This document shows, piece after piece, positions 49,097 to 58,684 of a stretch of 64,000 bases of DNA. The stretch's first letter is position 1. The number at the start of each line of letters is the position of its first letter. Source of the DNA: Moraxella porci DSM 25326 (GTDB lineage Bacteria > Pseudomonadota > Gammaproteobacteria > Pseudomonadales > Moraxellaceae); contig NZ_MUYV01000005.1 in assembly GCF_002014855.1 (NCBI RefSeq), positions 62,001 to 126,000 of the forward strand. Reading direction: 5' to 3'. The position numbers were made by a program, and so were the translations under genes. The notes under the pieces were generated by a model. The model did no database searches. It was given only the letters and a program-made list of their open reading frames with translations, and had not been told where the DNA came from.

Positions 49097-49159
49097 GTAG
49101 GGTGCACACCGTGCACCATTGATTGAATGGTATTTAATGGTGCGTTGTACGCACCCTAC
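49097..49159. repeat. REP-like palindromic element C (two inverted arms)
   Basis: Left arm 49097-49120 and right arm 49136-49159 are inverted copies with 19 of 24 matching bases. Each arm is itself a palindrome: GGTGCACACCGTGCACC (49101-49117) and GGTGCGTTGTACGCACC (49139-49155), both with 7-bp stems. This is a BIME-like layout and the best-preserved copy in the window. Confidence 0.75.
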
Positions 49160-49213
49160 GCACTAAATGAAGACCTTAAAAAAGCAGGTATTAAAGTTAA
49201 ATTTAAAAAATAG
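49160..49213 (+). pseudogene. C-terminal tail of a lost toxin gene
   Basis: Directly after REP element C the frame reads ALNEDLKKAGIKVKFKK and stops at 49211-49213, nine bases before the next ATG. Such Lys-rich ends are common at the C-termini of polymorphic nuclease toxins. The body of the toxin is gone; the REP element occupies the break. Confidence 0.5.
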
Positions 49214-49221
49214 GTAACGAT

Positions 49222-49686
49222 ATGAAAATTCGCAACAAACGCCAACCATTAACTCCAGAGCAAAGAGCTGAACAGCTGGAATTATTTGAAGCATGGCTTT
49301 GGGATATGCCCAATGCTTTAGAGCGTTTTAAAAATAGAATGCCAAAAGAGATTCAAGATAAATTGGATTTTTCAATACAATCATTAGATATAGTTGAAAA
49401 ACATCTTTTAGATAATTATGAAACCATTGAACAAATTAAAAATGAACCATCATACATTTTAGATGGTTATGCGGTTTATGTGGGTGAAACATTTAGGAAT
49501 GTTCTACAGGATAGGATTCCAAATCAATGGGAGTTGATGTTAGAAGAGGATAATGTATTTTATTTACTTCCAGTAATCAAAGTAAGAGGCTATACTACTT
49601 GCCCACTTAAATTATGCACTGCTTGTATAGACAGACGATGGGGAAATTACTGGTCTTGGATATTGAATAATCAATTGGAAGATTAA
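49222..49686 (+). CDS. AT-rich hypothetical protein, candidate immunity protein for the lost toxin
   Basis: A 154-residue protein, AT-rich like the 48604 gene. The N-terminal half is helical (LTPEQRAEQLELFEAWLWDM); the C-terminal half is beta-rich with YILDGYAVYVGETFRNVL and two close cysteine pairs (TTCPLKLCTACIDRR). No family is recognised. It starts nine bases after a toxin tail, the usual toxin-immunity spacing, which is the only evidence for an immunity role. Confidence 0.65.
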   Translation: MKIRNKRQPLTPEQRAEQLELFEAWLWDMPNALERFKNRMPKEIQDKLDFSIQSLDIVEKHLLDNYETIEQIKNEPSYILDGYAVYVGETFRNVLQDRIPNQWELMLEEDNVFYLLPVIKVRGYTTCPLKLCTACIDRRWGNYWSWILNNQLED

Positions 49687-49696
49687 TTTCTGATTT

Positions 49697-49894
49697 TTGA
49701 TACCTAACCACGCCGACACCGTCTACAACATAGAAGTAGATAACTTCCACACCTATCATGTCAGTAGATTGGGTGTGTGGGTGCATAATGCGGATTGTTG
49801 TGGTCTTAATGTAGGTATTTGGGGAGAGGGAAGTTATAATGATAGCATGGCTTCATTGCAGGCACATTTTAATAAGCATGGTGCAGAAGTATAG
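49697..49894 (+). pseudogene. remnant of a pretoxin HINT domain with the start of a toxin domain
   Basis: The frame reads HADTVYNIEVDNFHTYHVSR then LGVWVHNADC. This is the C-terminal block of the pretoxin HINT (intein-like) domain, whose VHN self-cleavage site releases the toxin behind it. After VHN come about 35 residues (CCGLNVGIWGEGSYNDSMAS...) of an unidentified toxin domain, cut off at 49892-49894, just where REP element D starts. The N-terminal parts are absent and the only start is a TTG, so it is a fragment. Confidence 0.75.
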
Positions 49895-49956
49895 CAGGAC
49901 GCATACCACGCAACATTGATTCATGCTATTTGATGGTGCATGGTACGCACTTTACG
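49893..49956. repeat. REP-like palindromic element D
   Basis: Right core GGTGCATGGTACGCACT (49935-49951) and a degraded left arm (about 49897-49914). Its left edge provides the stop codon of the HINT remnant. From here to 50058 no gene or strong signal is seen. Confidence 0.6.
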
Positions 49957-50058
49957 CCCACTTAACGAATTTTGATACACCATTGAGTGGTTTTGATATA
50001 TGATGGTGCGATTGGGTTAATCGGATTTTTTTGGATAAAAATCATAAAATTTTGCAAT

Positions 50059-50087
50059 TTGCACTTGCATGGGCGTGTTAGTATGAT
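50059..50087 (+). promoter_or_regulatory. sigma70-type promoter of hisZ-purA
   Basis: TTGCAC (50059-50064) and TATGAT (50082-50087) are exactly 17 bases apart. The transcript would have a leader of about 215 bases before hisZ. Confidence 0.6.
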
Positions 50088-50133
50088 ACACTAGATAGGA
50101 AAAAATTCTGATTGTCTATAGACGCATCTTTTT

Positions 50134-50156
50134 ATCTTATCAAGCATTGATAAGAT
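50134..50156 (+). promoter_or_regulatory. leader hairpin upstream of hisZ
   Basis: ATCTTATCAA (50134-50143) and TTGATAAGAT (50147-50156) form a perfect 10-bp stem with a 3-base loop. A run of six T follows after about six bases. It could be an attenuator-like element or an RNA-stabilising hairpin; the distance to the T-run is longer than in a typical terminator. Confidence 0.45.
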
Positions 50157-50309
50157 GTCAAATTTTTTCACCAAATTTATTTAACGATTTGATTAATTTT
50201 TATTAATTCATTGGCTTGATATTGCCAACTCATAAAGCGATTAGCATAAGGCGTAGGTCGGATGCGATTGGATTGCTTTGTGTGTTTTGTCTGCCTACAG
50301 GGGTTTTTT

Positions 50310-51596
50310 GTGCTACAGTCTTGCACCAATACCAATCAATGTGATCAAACGATCACCAAAAAGCTACAACAAAACTGGCTGCTGCCTGATGGGGTGGCGG
50401 ATGTGCTATTTACAGACGCCCAAAAACAAGAAAGTCTGCGTGATGCGTTATTGTTTGTCTTGACAGCACATGGCTATCGCTTGGTATCGCCGCCTTTGAT
50501 CGAATACACCGAAAGCTTGCTTGGCACGGCTGATGAAGACCTAAAGCGTCAAACTTTCAAATTCATTGATCAGCTAAACGGTCGTTTGATGGGTTTGCGA
50601 GCCGACATTACGCCACAGATTCTGCGTATCGATAGTAAATATGGGCAGGGCATTAGCCGTTATTGCTATGTCGGTCAAGTGGTCAAGACCTTGCCGACTG
50701 GTTTGTTTGGTCTGCGTACGCCACTTCAGATGGGTGCAGAGATTTTTGGCGTTGATAGCATCGATGCTGAGATTTCATTGATTGATTTGTTGGCAGCGCT
50801 GATGGATGAAATTGGGCTTGCTCGTGATCGTCTGCATATGGATGTCGGTCATGTGGCGATTTTTGAGCGACTGTGTGAGCTACATCAAGTAGCAGCGGCT
50901 GATGTCGATGCACTGATGGCAATTTATCACAAAAAAGCCTTGCCTGAACTACAAGCATTTAGTCAAACGCTGGGTGAGACACTCGGTGATGCTGATGGTG
51001 CCAATGACTTTTTGGTGCTGGGCAAACACACGCTTGCCCAAGATGGCGTGCCAAATGCTGCCAATCTGTTATCCAAGCTGTCTGCCAAAGCGCGCAATGA
51101 TGCGAGTATTATTAAGGCGACTGATGAGATTGTTGCTTTGATTGCACACATTCGTACGCTTGGTATGGGTGTCAGCCTAGATGTGACCGAGTTGTCAGGC
51201 TATCATTATCATACTGGCATCGTATTTAATGCCTATTTGGCACACTCTCAGACAGCCCAAACGCAAGCACTGGTGCGTGGCGGCCGCTTTGAAGGCTTAT
51301 CGGTCGATGGCAAGATGCGAGCGGCGACAGGCTTTAGTATGGATATCAACCGTTTGCTTGAGTTTGTTGAGCTTGAAGAAGACACCGTGATTTGGGTGGA
51401 TTATACCGATTTACAGGGTGCAACTGCTGAGCAAAAAGCCGATCTATCTGAACAAATCAAAACCCTACAAACCGAAGGCTGTATCGTCATCAAGCCACTG
51501 TCAGCAGATGATAAGCCACAGACTGTCGATGGCGTACTGCATTTTGATCGTGAGCAGGGCGTATGGGCAGTGCAACTGGTCGGTGATGAGTTTTAA
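50310..51596 (+). CDS. hisZ: ATP phosphoribosyltransferase regulatory subunit HisZ
   Basis: HisZ is a HisRS-like protein without tRNA-charging activity that makes the short HisG active in histidine synthesis. The 428-residue product has the early LLPDGVADVLF, the class II motif-2-like segment LRADITPQILRI, and the later GRFEGLSVDGKMRAATGFSMDI, as in the HisZ family. GTG 50310 is chosen because AGGGG lies seven bases upstream; an ATG at 50262 would add a Cys/Phe-rich stretch unlike the family. hisG is not in the window. purA follows after 51 bases, a common pairing. Confidence 0.9.
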   Translation: MLQSCTNTNQCDQTITKKLQQNWLLPDGVADVLFTDAQKQESLRDALLFVLTAHGYRLVSPPLIEYTESLLGTADEDLKRQTFKFIDQLNGRLMGLRADITPQILRIDSKYGQGISRYCYVGQVVKTLPTGLFGLRTPLQMGAEIFGVDSIDAEISLIDLLAALMDEIGLARDRLHMDVGHVAIFERLCELHQVAAADVDALMAIYHKKALPELQAFSQTLGETLGDADGANDFLVLGKHTLAQDGVPNAANLLSKLSAKARNDASIIKATDEIVALIAHIRTLGMGVSLDVTELSGYHYHTGIVFNAYLAHSQTAQTQALVRGGRFEGLSVDGKMRAATGFSMDINRLLEFVELEEDTVIWVDYTDLQGATAEQKADLSEQIKTLQTEGCIVIKPLSADDKPQTVDGVLHFDREQGVWAVQLVGDEF

Positions 51597-51638
51597 GTAT
51601 TTTATAGTCATTTATTTTAATTTTGTTGATCAACTTAA

Positions 51639-52937
<1,299 letters not shown>

Positions 52938-52955
52938 TTTTTGTGATCAATCCTC

Positions 52956-52988
52956 AAAAGCTCTGTCGATGTGGCAGAGCTTTTTATT
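52956..52988 (+). terminator. terminator after purA
   Basis: AAAAGCTCTG (52956-52965) pairs with CAGAGCTTTT (52975-52984), followed by T. Confidence 0.88.
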
Positions 52989-53029
52989 TGGGCGATCTAC
53001 CTTTTAGATGTGATAAATCTTATGCCAAG

Positions 53030-53770
53030 CTACGCCATCTGCGCCCATTTGTGCTTGTCTTTGAACATGCATTCTTCATAGACCACGCACGCGCCGCACT
53101 TTGGACTGCGTGCAGTGCAAGTATATCGACCATGCAAAATCAGATAATGATGTGCATCCACGAGATACTCACGGGGAATGCGCTTCATCAGAGCCTTTTC
53201 GACGGCGAGTACCGTTTTGCCGGTGGCAAGCCCTGTACGATTCCCCACCCGAAAAATGTGCGTATCCACGGCCATGACTGGCTGACCAAAGGCGGTGTTT
53301 AAAACCACATTGGCAGTCTTTCGACCCACACCTGCCAAAGCCTCAAGCTCACTGCGCGTACGAGGCACCTGTCCTGCATGACGATCGATCAGATCCTGAC
53401 AAGTCTTCATGACATTGGCAGCTTTGGAGTTATAAAGCCCGATTGAGCTGATGTATGATTTTAGGCCATCAAGCCCCAATGCCAAAATCGCCTCAGGCGT
53501 ATTGGCGACGGCAAATAGCTTGTCGGTGGCGATATTCACGCTTTTGTCGGTCGCCTGAGCTGAGAGCATCACAGCGATCAATAATTCAAAATCGCTCGTG
53601 TAGTTCAGCTCTGTCACAGGATCGGTGATGTGATCGGCCAGTTTTTGAAAAAATAGTTGGCGCTTTTCGGCATTCATCGGGCGCGAGGGTGGTGTATCGG
53701 CGGTTTTTGCCACCGATGGCTTGGTCGGTTTGGTCTGACTTGCGCGAATTGCTTTGGATGGTATGCTCAT
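53030..53770 (-). CDS. nth: endonuclease III
   Basis: Base-excision DNA glycosylase/AP lyase for oxidised pyrimidines. The 246-residue product has the helix-hairpin-helix with catalytic Lys (LEALAGVGRKTANVVLN), the catalytic Asp in VDTHIFRVGNR, and the C-terminal [4Fe-4S] ligands in CTARSPKCGACVVYEEC. A Ser/Lys/Pro-rich N-terminal extension of about 30 residues precedes the usual start region (MNAEKRQLFFQKL), so the true start could be the internal ATG. Confidence 0.95.
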   Translation of the reverse strand: MSIPSKAIRASQTKPTKPSVAKTADTPPSRPMNAEKRQLFFQKLADHITDPVTELNYTSDFELLIAVMLSAQATDKSVNIATDKLFAVANTPEAILALGLDGLKSYISSIGLYNSKAANVMKTCQDLIDRHAGQVPRTRSELEALAGVGRKTANVVLNTAFGQPVMAVDTHIFRVGNRTGLATGKTVLAVEKALMKRIPREYLVDAHHYLILHGRYTCTARSPKCGACVVYEECMFKDKHKWAQMA

Positions 53771-53795
53771 TTTATCTTAATCAATGCATTGATGG

Positions 53796-56174
53796 TTATT
53801 TTTTCTTATCGGATTTGTGAGGTTTGTCTTCATCATCACTTTGCCAACTCTCCAGTCGTTTGGCGATTTTGCCAAATAAAGCGGTCTTCTTGTATTCGCC
53901 TGATTTGGTTTTTTCATCGATGGCCATGCCTGATAGCAGTGCCAAAGCTTCGGTGATGTGAGTGACGGTATAAATGTGAAATTGACCTTTTGACACCGCA
54001 TCGATGATGTCATCTGATAGCATCAGCTGATCGATGTTGGCGCGTGGCAAGATGACGCCTTGTGTGCCATCAAGTCCCTTATCCCGACAAGCATCAAAAA
54101 AACCTGAGATTTTGGCATTCACGCCGCCGACGGCTTGGGCTTCACCCAGCTGATTCATCGAGCCTGTGATGGCCAGATTCTGCGCAATCGGCACATTGGC
54201 AAGCGCGGATAACAGCGCACAAGCCTCAGCCAGCGTGGCGCTGTCACCATCGATTTGGCCATAGCTTTGCTCAAATGCCAATGAAGCACTGAAATTTAAT
54301 TCATGAAATTCACTAAATAATGAACGCAAAAAACTCGACATGATCAGCATGCCCTTGGCATGTAAGCTGCCGCCCAATTCGACATCGCGTTCGATGTCTA
54401 GGATCTCGCCATGCCCAAAATTCGGTGCAATCACGGCTGTCAAACGCGCAGGCAGACCAAATTCACTATCAGCATAGCTGATGACGGTGAGGGCATTAAT
54501 CTGACCGATGGCGGTACCTGTGGTGCATATCAGCTGCTGACCGTTTAGAATTTCTTGCCAATACAGATCTTTGAGATAGCCTGTGCGCTCGGTGATGTCA
54601 TCCAGCGCACGACGCACATGATGGCCAGTGACGGTCTTGGCATCATCAATAACAGCGATGCGCGCTGATTCAACAAGCAAACCTGAGAGTCGATCGGTGT
54701 GCAGATCAAGTTTATTTTTGTCATCGGCCAGCTCAGACAGCTTGTCAATGATCACAGCAAAGGCGGTGTTGTCAAAGGCAGGCAGTGACTCGGCTTTGAT
54801 GATGTCGGCCATTTTTAGCACCATGCCGTATTCACTGGCAGCATCGCGCACGATGGTCTCATGAAAATCGGCGCGTATTTTAAACACAGCGTTAAATTCA
54901 GGCTCAAATTCTAATAGCTCATAGTACAAATCCGCCTCGCCAAGCAAAATGACTTTGACATCCAGTGTCATGCTGTCAGGCTCAAGCGACAGGCTGCCAG
55001 TTAAGGTCAGCATCTGCTCTAGGCTTGAGATTTTGATTTGTTTGGACTGCAAAGCGCGCTTTAGCCCTTGCCAAGCATAAGGATGCTCAAGCAAGCTTTG
55101 CGCCTCTAAAATCAAAAAGCCGCCATTGGCTTTATGCAATGCCCCTGCACGGATCATGCTGACATCGGTAAGTACTGTGCCAAGTTCGGTGGTGTATTCG
55201 ATGTGACCCAAAAGATTCAAATGCGTCGGCAAATCCTCGAACACAATCGGTGCGCCAGAGCCAGCCTTGTGACTGACCACCACATTCACCGCATAGCGAC
55301 TTGGCACCTCTGATAACACAGCTGGCATGAAATCTTCATCATCTTCATTGATGATGCGCGCGACATTCTTGATCATATCTGCTTGCATGGCGCTTAAGTG
55401 CTGCCGCGCTTTTGGATGATCATCAAAACTTGCCATCAAAGATGCGAACAATGGCTCGAGTACTTTTTTGGCGGTCTGCTGATGCAGCTCATCAAGCTGA
55501 TCATGGATGCTGTCTTCAAGATCACCCATCGCCAGTTGCATGGCTGACAGCTGTTTTTGGAGTTGTTTGAATTTGGCAGGATCGATGGGTTTTTGATCAT
55601 CGATCGCGATCAGCTGCATGCGGCCATCGCTTAAGGTCTTTAGGGTAAGATGATGCTGCTTGGCCTGTGCCTCCATATCTACCAAGCGCGCTTGTTGGGT
55701 TTGGCTGGCGGTGGATTTGATCAGCTCAATGTGATTTTGATGAGTATCGCCGAGCAATTTGGCAGCCAGTTTTTTCTTGGCAAGCTGCCATAATTTGTGT
55801 ACTTTTTGCTGAAAAACGACCGCCATGCCAGCAGGGAAGTTGATGGCAATCGGGCGGCGCGAATCATCAAAATGATGCACATACACCCAGTCATCTGGCG
55901 TCGGCATGGTTTTGGCGCGTTCGGTGAGCAAGCGAGTGATCAGTGTGCGCTTGCCCAGACCATTTTCACCGACGGCGAACACATGATAGCCGCTGGCGCG
56001 AATGTCCAGCGCGGTATTGATGGCTTTGATGGCGCGCACCTGACCAAAGCTAATCTCAGGCTGTGGCAGGCGGCTGCGACTGGATTTGGGCAGGGTGGCA
56101 GGATCAGTATGGCGCTTAAGATCGGCTGCCTTTAGACGATGGGTGGTTTTTAATGTGGAATGATCGGTTTTCAT
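53796..56174 (-). CDS. Lon-like AAA family ATPase/protease (LonB/YcbZ type)
   Basis: A 792-residue protein with an N-terminal ATPase-like part and a C-terminal Lon protease domain. The P-loop is altered: GENGLGKRTL in place of GxxGxGKT/S. The middle has the LonB/YcbZ pattern GGFLILEAQSLL as a Walker B counterpart. The protease dyad is present: Ser in DGDSATLAEACALLS and Lys in GGVNAKISGFF. E. coli YcbZ/LonH-like proteins are of this kind; substrates are not well defined. ATG 56174 is chosen over the frame's first start at 56252 because the extra 26 residues look non-coding. It follows nth on the minus strand after 25 bases. Confidence 0.87.
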   Translation of the reverse strand: MKTDHSTLKTTHRLKAADLKRHTDPATLPKSSRSRLPQPEISFGQVRAIKAINTALDIRASGYHVFAVGENGLGKRTLITRLLTERAKTMPTPDDWVYVHHFDDSRRPIAINFPAGMAVVFQQKVHKLWQLAKKKLAAKLLGDTHQNHIELIKSTASQTQQARLVDMEAQAKQHHLTLKTLSDGRMQLIAIDDQKPIDPAKFKQLQKQLSAMQLAMGDLEDSIHDQLDELHQQTAKKVLEPLFASLMASFDDHPKARQHLSAMQADMIKNVARIINEDDEDFMPAVLSEVPSRYAVNVVVSHKAGSGAPIVFEDLPTHLNLLGHIEYTTELGTVLTDVSMIRAGALHKANGGFLILEAQSLLEHPYAWQGLKRALQSKQIKISSLEQMLTLTGSLSLEPDSMTLDVKVILLGEADLYYELLEFEPEFNAVFKIRADFHETIVRDAASEYGMVLKMADIIKAESLPAFDNTAFAVIIDKLSELADDKNKLDLHTDRLSGLLVESARIAVIDDAKTVTGHHVRRALDDITERTGYLKDLYWQEILNGQQLICTTGTAIGQINALTVISYADSEFGLPARLTAVIAPNFGHGEILDIERDVELGGSLHAKGMLIMSSFLRSLFSEFHELNFSASLAFEQSYGQIDGDSATLAEACALLSALANVPIAQNLAITGSMNQLGEAQAVGGVNAKISGFFDACRDKGLDGTQGVILPRANIDQLMLSDDIIDAVSKGQFHIYTVTHITEALALLSGMAIDEKTKSGEYKKTALFGKIAKRLESWQSDDEDKPHKSDKKK

Positions 56175-56500
56175 AAAATGGCTGTAGGCTAAAGGCTGTG
56201 TGCTGTGGTGTGCAATAAAAAGCAAATGAGATATTTTGGCAAAAATGCTCAAAAAACGCAGTCAGTTGGCTCAAAAAGGGTATTTTAGCAGATTAAAGCA
56301 TGATAAAATAGACGGATGGCCACAAAGTTTGATTTTAGCTGCCATCGGACTAGATTTTTGTAGATATCTTTATCCGTACAAGTCATCTTGGGCAGGGCGG
56401 ATGGATTGATGGCTAAAACTCAGCATGCTTTGGCTATTTTGGGGCTATTTTGGCTTGATAAGCGATTGAAATAATTTAAAATTTATTTAGAATTTATAAT

Positions 56501-57187
56501 ATGACTGTCAAATTTTCAAAGATTCCTCATCAGGCGGAGGCGTTTTTTGGTGCCATCGAGACTGCTGCTGCATCGCTTGGGCTTGATATTAGCAAGGATC
56601 AGATTGAGCAGATTTTACGCTATTTAGATGGGCTTTTGTTGTGGGGCAAAGCTTATAATCTGACCGCCATCACCGACCCGAATGAGGCGCTCATCAAACA
56701 TATTTTTGATTGTATGGCCATCGTGCCACATCTGCCCTTTGCAGATCAGTCAGGCATTCGTCTGCTGGACATTGGTACAGGTGCTGGACTGCCCTCGGTG
56801 ATTTTGGCGATTTTGCGTCCAGATTGGCACATCGATGCGCTTGATAGCAACCAAAAGAAAATCCGCTTTATCCGCCAAATCGCAAGTGACCTAAAACTTG
56901 GCAACATCACACCCATCGCCGCACGGATTGAACATCATCAGACCGAAGCTGCGCAGGCATATCAGGTCATCACCTCGCGTGCTTTTGCATCGCTGAATGA
57001 CTTTGTGGGATTGGCCGCGCCTTGTCTGGCAAGTGATGGCGTGCTGTACGCGATGAAGGGTAAGACACCGACTGCTGATGAGATCGAGGCGCTACCAGCG
57101 TGGCAGACTGAGGTTCGGGTGCTCAATGTGCCTAAGCTCAACGAAGATCGCTGCGTGGTGTATTTAAACAAATCAGCGCTTAATTAA
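56501..57187 (+). CDS. rsmG: 16S rRNA (guanine527-N7)-methyltransferase RsmG
   Basis: The 228-residue product has the RsmG patterns LLLWGKAYNLTAITDPNEAL and the SAM-binding LLDIGTGAGLPSVILAI, followed by SRAFASL and the conserved YAMKGK. It methylates G527 of 16S rRNA. It is followed by parA after 30 bases, the arrangement usual near the replication origin. mnmG, the common upstream partner, is not adjacent; upstream is the Lon-like gene on the other strand. Confidence 0.95.
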   Translation: MTVKFSKIPHQAEAFFGAIETAAASLGLDISKDQIEQILRYLDGLLLWGKAYNLTAITDPNEALIKHIFDCMAIVPHLPFADQSGIRLLDIGTGAGLPSVILAILRPDWHIDALDSNQKKIRFIRQIASDLKLGNITPIAARIEHHQTEAAQAYQVITSRAFASLNDFVGLAAPCLASDGVLYAMKGKTPTADEIEALPAWQTEVRVLNVPKLNEDRCVVYLNKSALN

Positions 57188-57217
57188 TTAAAATTATCAT
57201 TATATTCAAGGGTTATC

Positions 57218-58009
57218 ATGGAAATTATCGCAATCGCCAACCAAAAAGGCGGCGTCGGCAAAACCACCACCACTGTGAATCTGGCAGCCGCGTTGGCAGT
57301 GATCGCCAAGAAAAAAGTGCTGATGATCGATCTGGATTCGCAAGGCAATGCCACCACAAGCGTCGGCCTTGATAAAAATGCGCTCCGTTATACCATGGCG
57401 GATATTTTGCTCGATGGTGTGGCGCTGCACGAGGCGGTGCTACAGACAGACATAGGGCTTGATGTGATTGGTGCCAATCGTGATTTGGCAGGCATTGATG
57501 TGTCATTGGCTGGGGTGTCTGATGCGCCGTTTTTATTAAAGCAAGCGATGGCAGATGCCAAAGCTGCAGGGCATTTGGATTATGACTATATCCTGATGGA
57601 CTGCGCGCCTAGCCTTAGTATGATCACGGTCAATGCCTTTGCTGCCACCGATGGCGTCATCATTCCGATGCAGTGCGAATATTATGCATTGGAGGGTGTG
57701 GCAGATCTGATCGCGACCATCGAAAAACTCACCAGCATCAACCCTAAGCTGCACATCCGTGGTGTGGTGCGCACCTTGTTCGATTATCGCAATACCTTGG
57801 CGCAGGATGTCTCAGCTGAGCTTGAGCGGCATTTTGGGGAATTGGTTTATCAGACCAGCATCCCTCGCAATGTGCGACTGGCTGAGGCACCAAGTTTTGG
57901 GCAGTCGATTTTTGGCTATGAAAAATCCTCAAAAGGTGCCATCGCTTATCACATGCTGATGAATGAGGTAGTGGCGCAAACCACCACCAAAGATCAGGCG
58001 CGTGGGTAA
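57218..58009 (+). CDS. parA: chromosome-partitioning ATPase ParA (Soj)
   Basis: A deviant Walker A ATPase that forms nucleoid-bound gradients and pulls ParB-parS complexes apart. The 263-residue product starts MEIIAIANQKGGVGKTTTTV with the deviant P-loop KGGVGKTT, then LMIDLDSQGNAT and the Walker B-like LMDCAPSLSMITVNA. Length is typical for chromosomal ParA. It is five bases ahead of the mini-ParB-like gene and in one unit with parB. Confidence 0.96.
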   Translation: MEIIAIANQKGGVGKTTTTVNLAAALAVIAKKKVLMIDLDSQGNATTSVGLDKNALRYTMADILLDGVALHEAVLQTDIGLDVIGANRDLAGIDVSLAGVSDAPFLLKQAMADAKAAGHLDYDYILMDCAPSLSMITVNAFAATDGVIIPMQCEYYALEGVADLIATIEKLTSINPKLHIRGVVRTLFDYRNTLAQDVSAELERHFGELVYQTSIPRNVRLAEAPSFGQSIFGYEKSSKGAIAYHMLMNEVVAQTTTKDQARG

Positions 58010-58014
58010 TTCAG

Positions 58015-58623
58015 ATGTCAAAAAAACGCGGATTGGGCGCGAAGCGTGGACTGGACACACTGCTAAATAGCAGTAAAGTCGGGCGGCAAGTGGTGGGTGT
58101 GATCGATGATGCCAAGGCGATCATGCCTAAGCCCAGTGATGGCTCTGTCATGGCGCACGATCAGCTGCCAGCTGATGACCCAGCCATCACAGACACGCCC
58201 TCCAACGACCAAATCAGCACCAAGATGGCACCACAGACGCAGGCGCCAGCTAATGATTCGGCTGATCAGCGATCTGCCGCTCATCATATTGAGCCATCTG
58301 TGCTTGATCATCAAGCCGATGCGTCAGAAGATGCGCCACAACTGGCGATGCATGCTTGTGATGACGGTGCTGTGAGTGACGAGAGTATCGACAAGGGTGC
58401 ATCCGATGAGGGTGCCGGTGATCAGAGTTTGGGTGAGCAGGCCTTGGATGCTTCGGTTGTGATGGACGATGCGGCCGATGATTCACCAAATCAGACTGCT
58501 AGCATCGTATCTGAGGCCGATGATTCAGAGCTTACCGACGCACTGTCTAAATTGGCTGAGCATCAGCAGCGAGAGATTTTGCTGTTTTGGCAGTATGGAC
58601 TGTCGATGCGTGATGATGGTTAG
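58015..58623 (+). CDS. ParB N-terminal-like protein between parA and parB, function unknown
   Basis: A 202-residue protein starting MSKKRGLGAKRGLDTLL, identical to the ParB start (MIKKRGLGTNRGLDALL) at 13 of 17 positions. This peptide is the part of ParB that contacts and stimulates ParA. The remaining sequence is an acidic, Ala/Asp/Ser-rich, probably disordered linker (about residues 40-165) ending in a short helical tail (ELTDALSKLAEHQQREILLFWQYGLS). The CTP-binding, HTH and dimerisation domains of ParB are missing, and there is no sign of a frameshift, so it is not simply a broken parB. The tight 5-base spacing after parA suggests coupled translation. A role in tuning ParA is a hypothesis. 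Confidence 0.75.
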   Translation: MSKKRGLGAKRGLDTLLNSSKVGRQVVGVIDDAKAIMPKPSDGSVMAHDQLPADDPAITDTPSNDQISTKMAPQTQAPANDSADQRSAAHHIEPSVLDHQADASEDAPQLAMHACDDGAVSDESIDKGASDEGAGDQSLGEQALDASVVMDDAADDSPNQTASIVSEADDSELTDALSKLAEHQQREILLFWQYGLSMRDDG

Positions 58624-58684
58624 ATGGTTTGCATCTATTTATTATATTAACTAAAATTTACTGAAAATCAAGCTGGATATAGTC

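Noticed and set aside
53657..53956. 99-codon plus-strand frame across the nth start and Lon-like end
   Set aside because: Antisense to two well-supported genes and without start signals.
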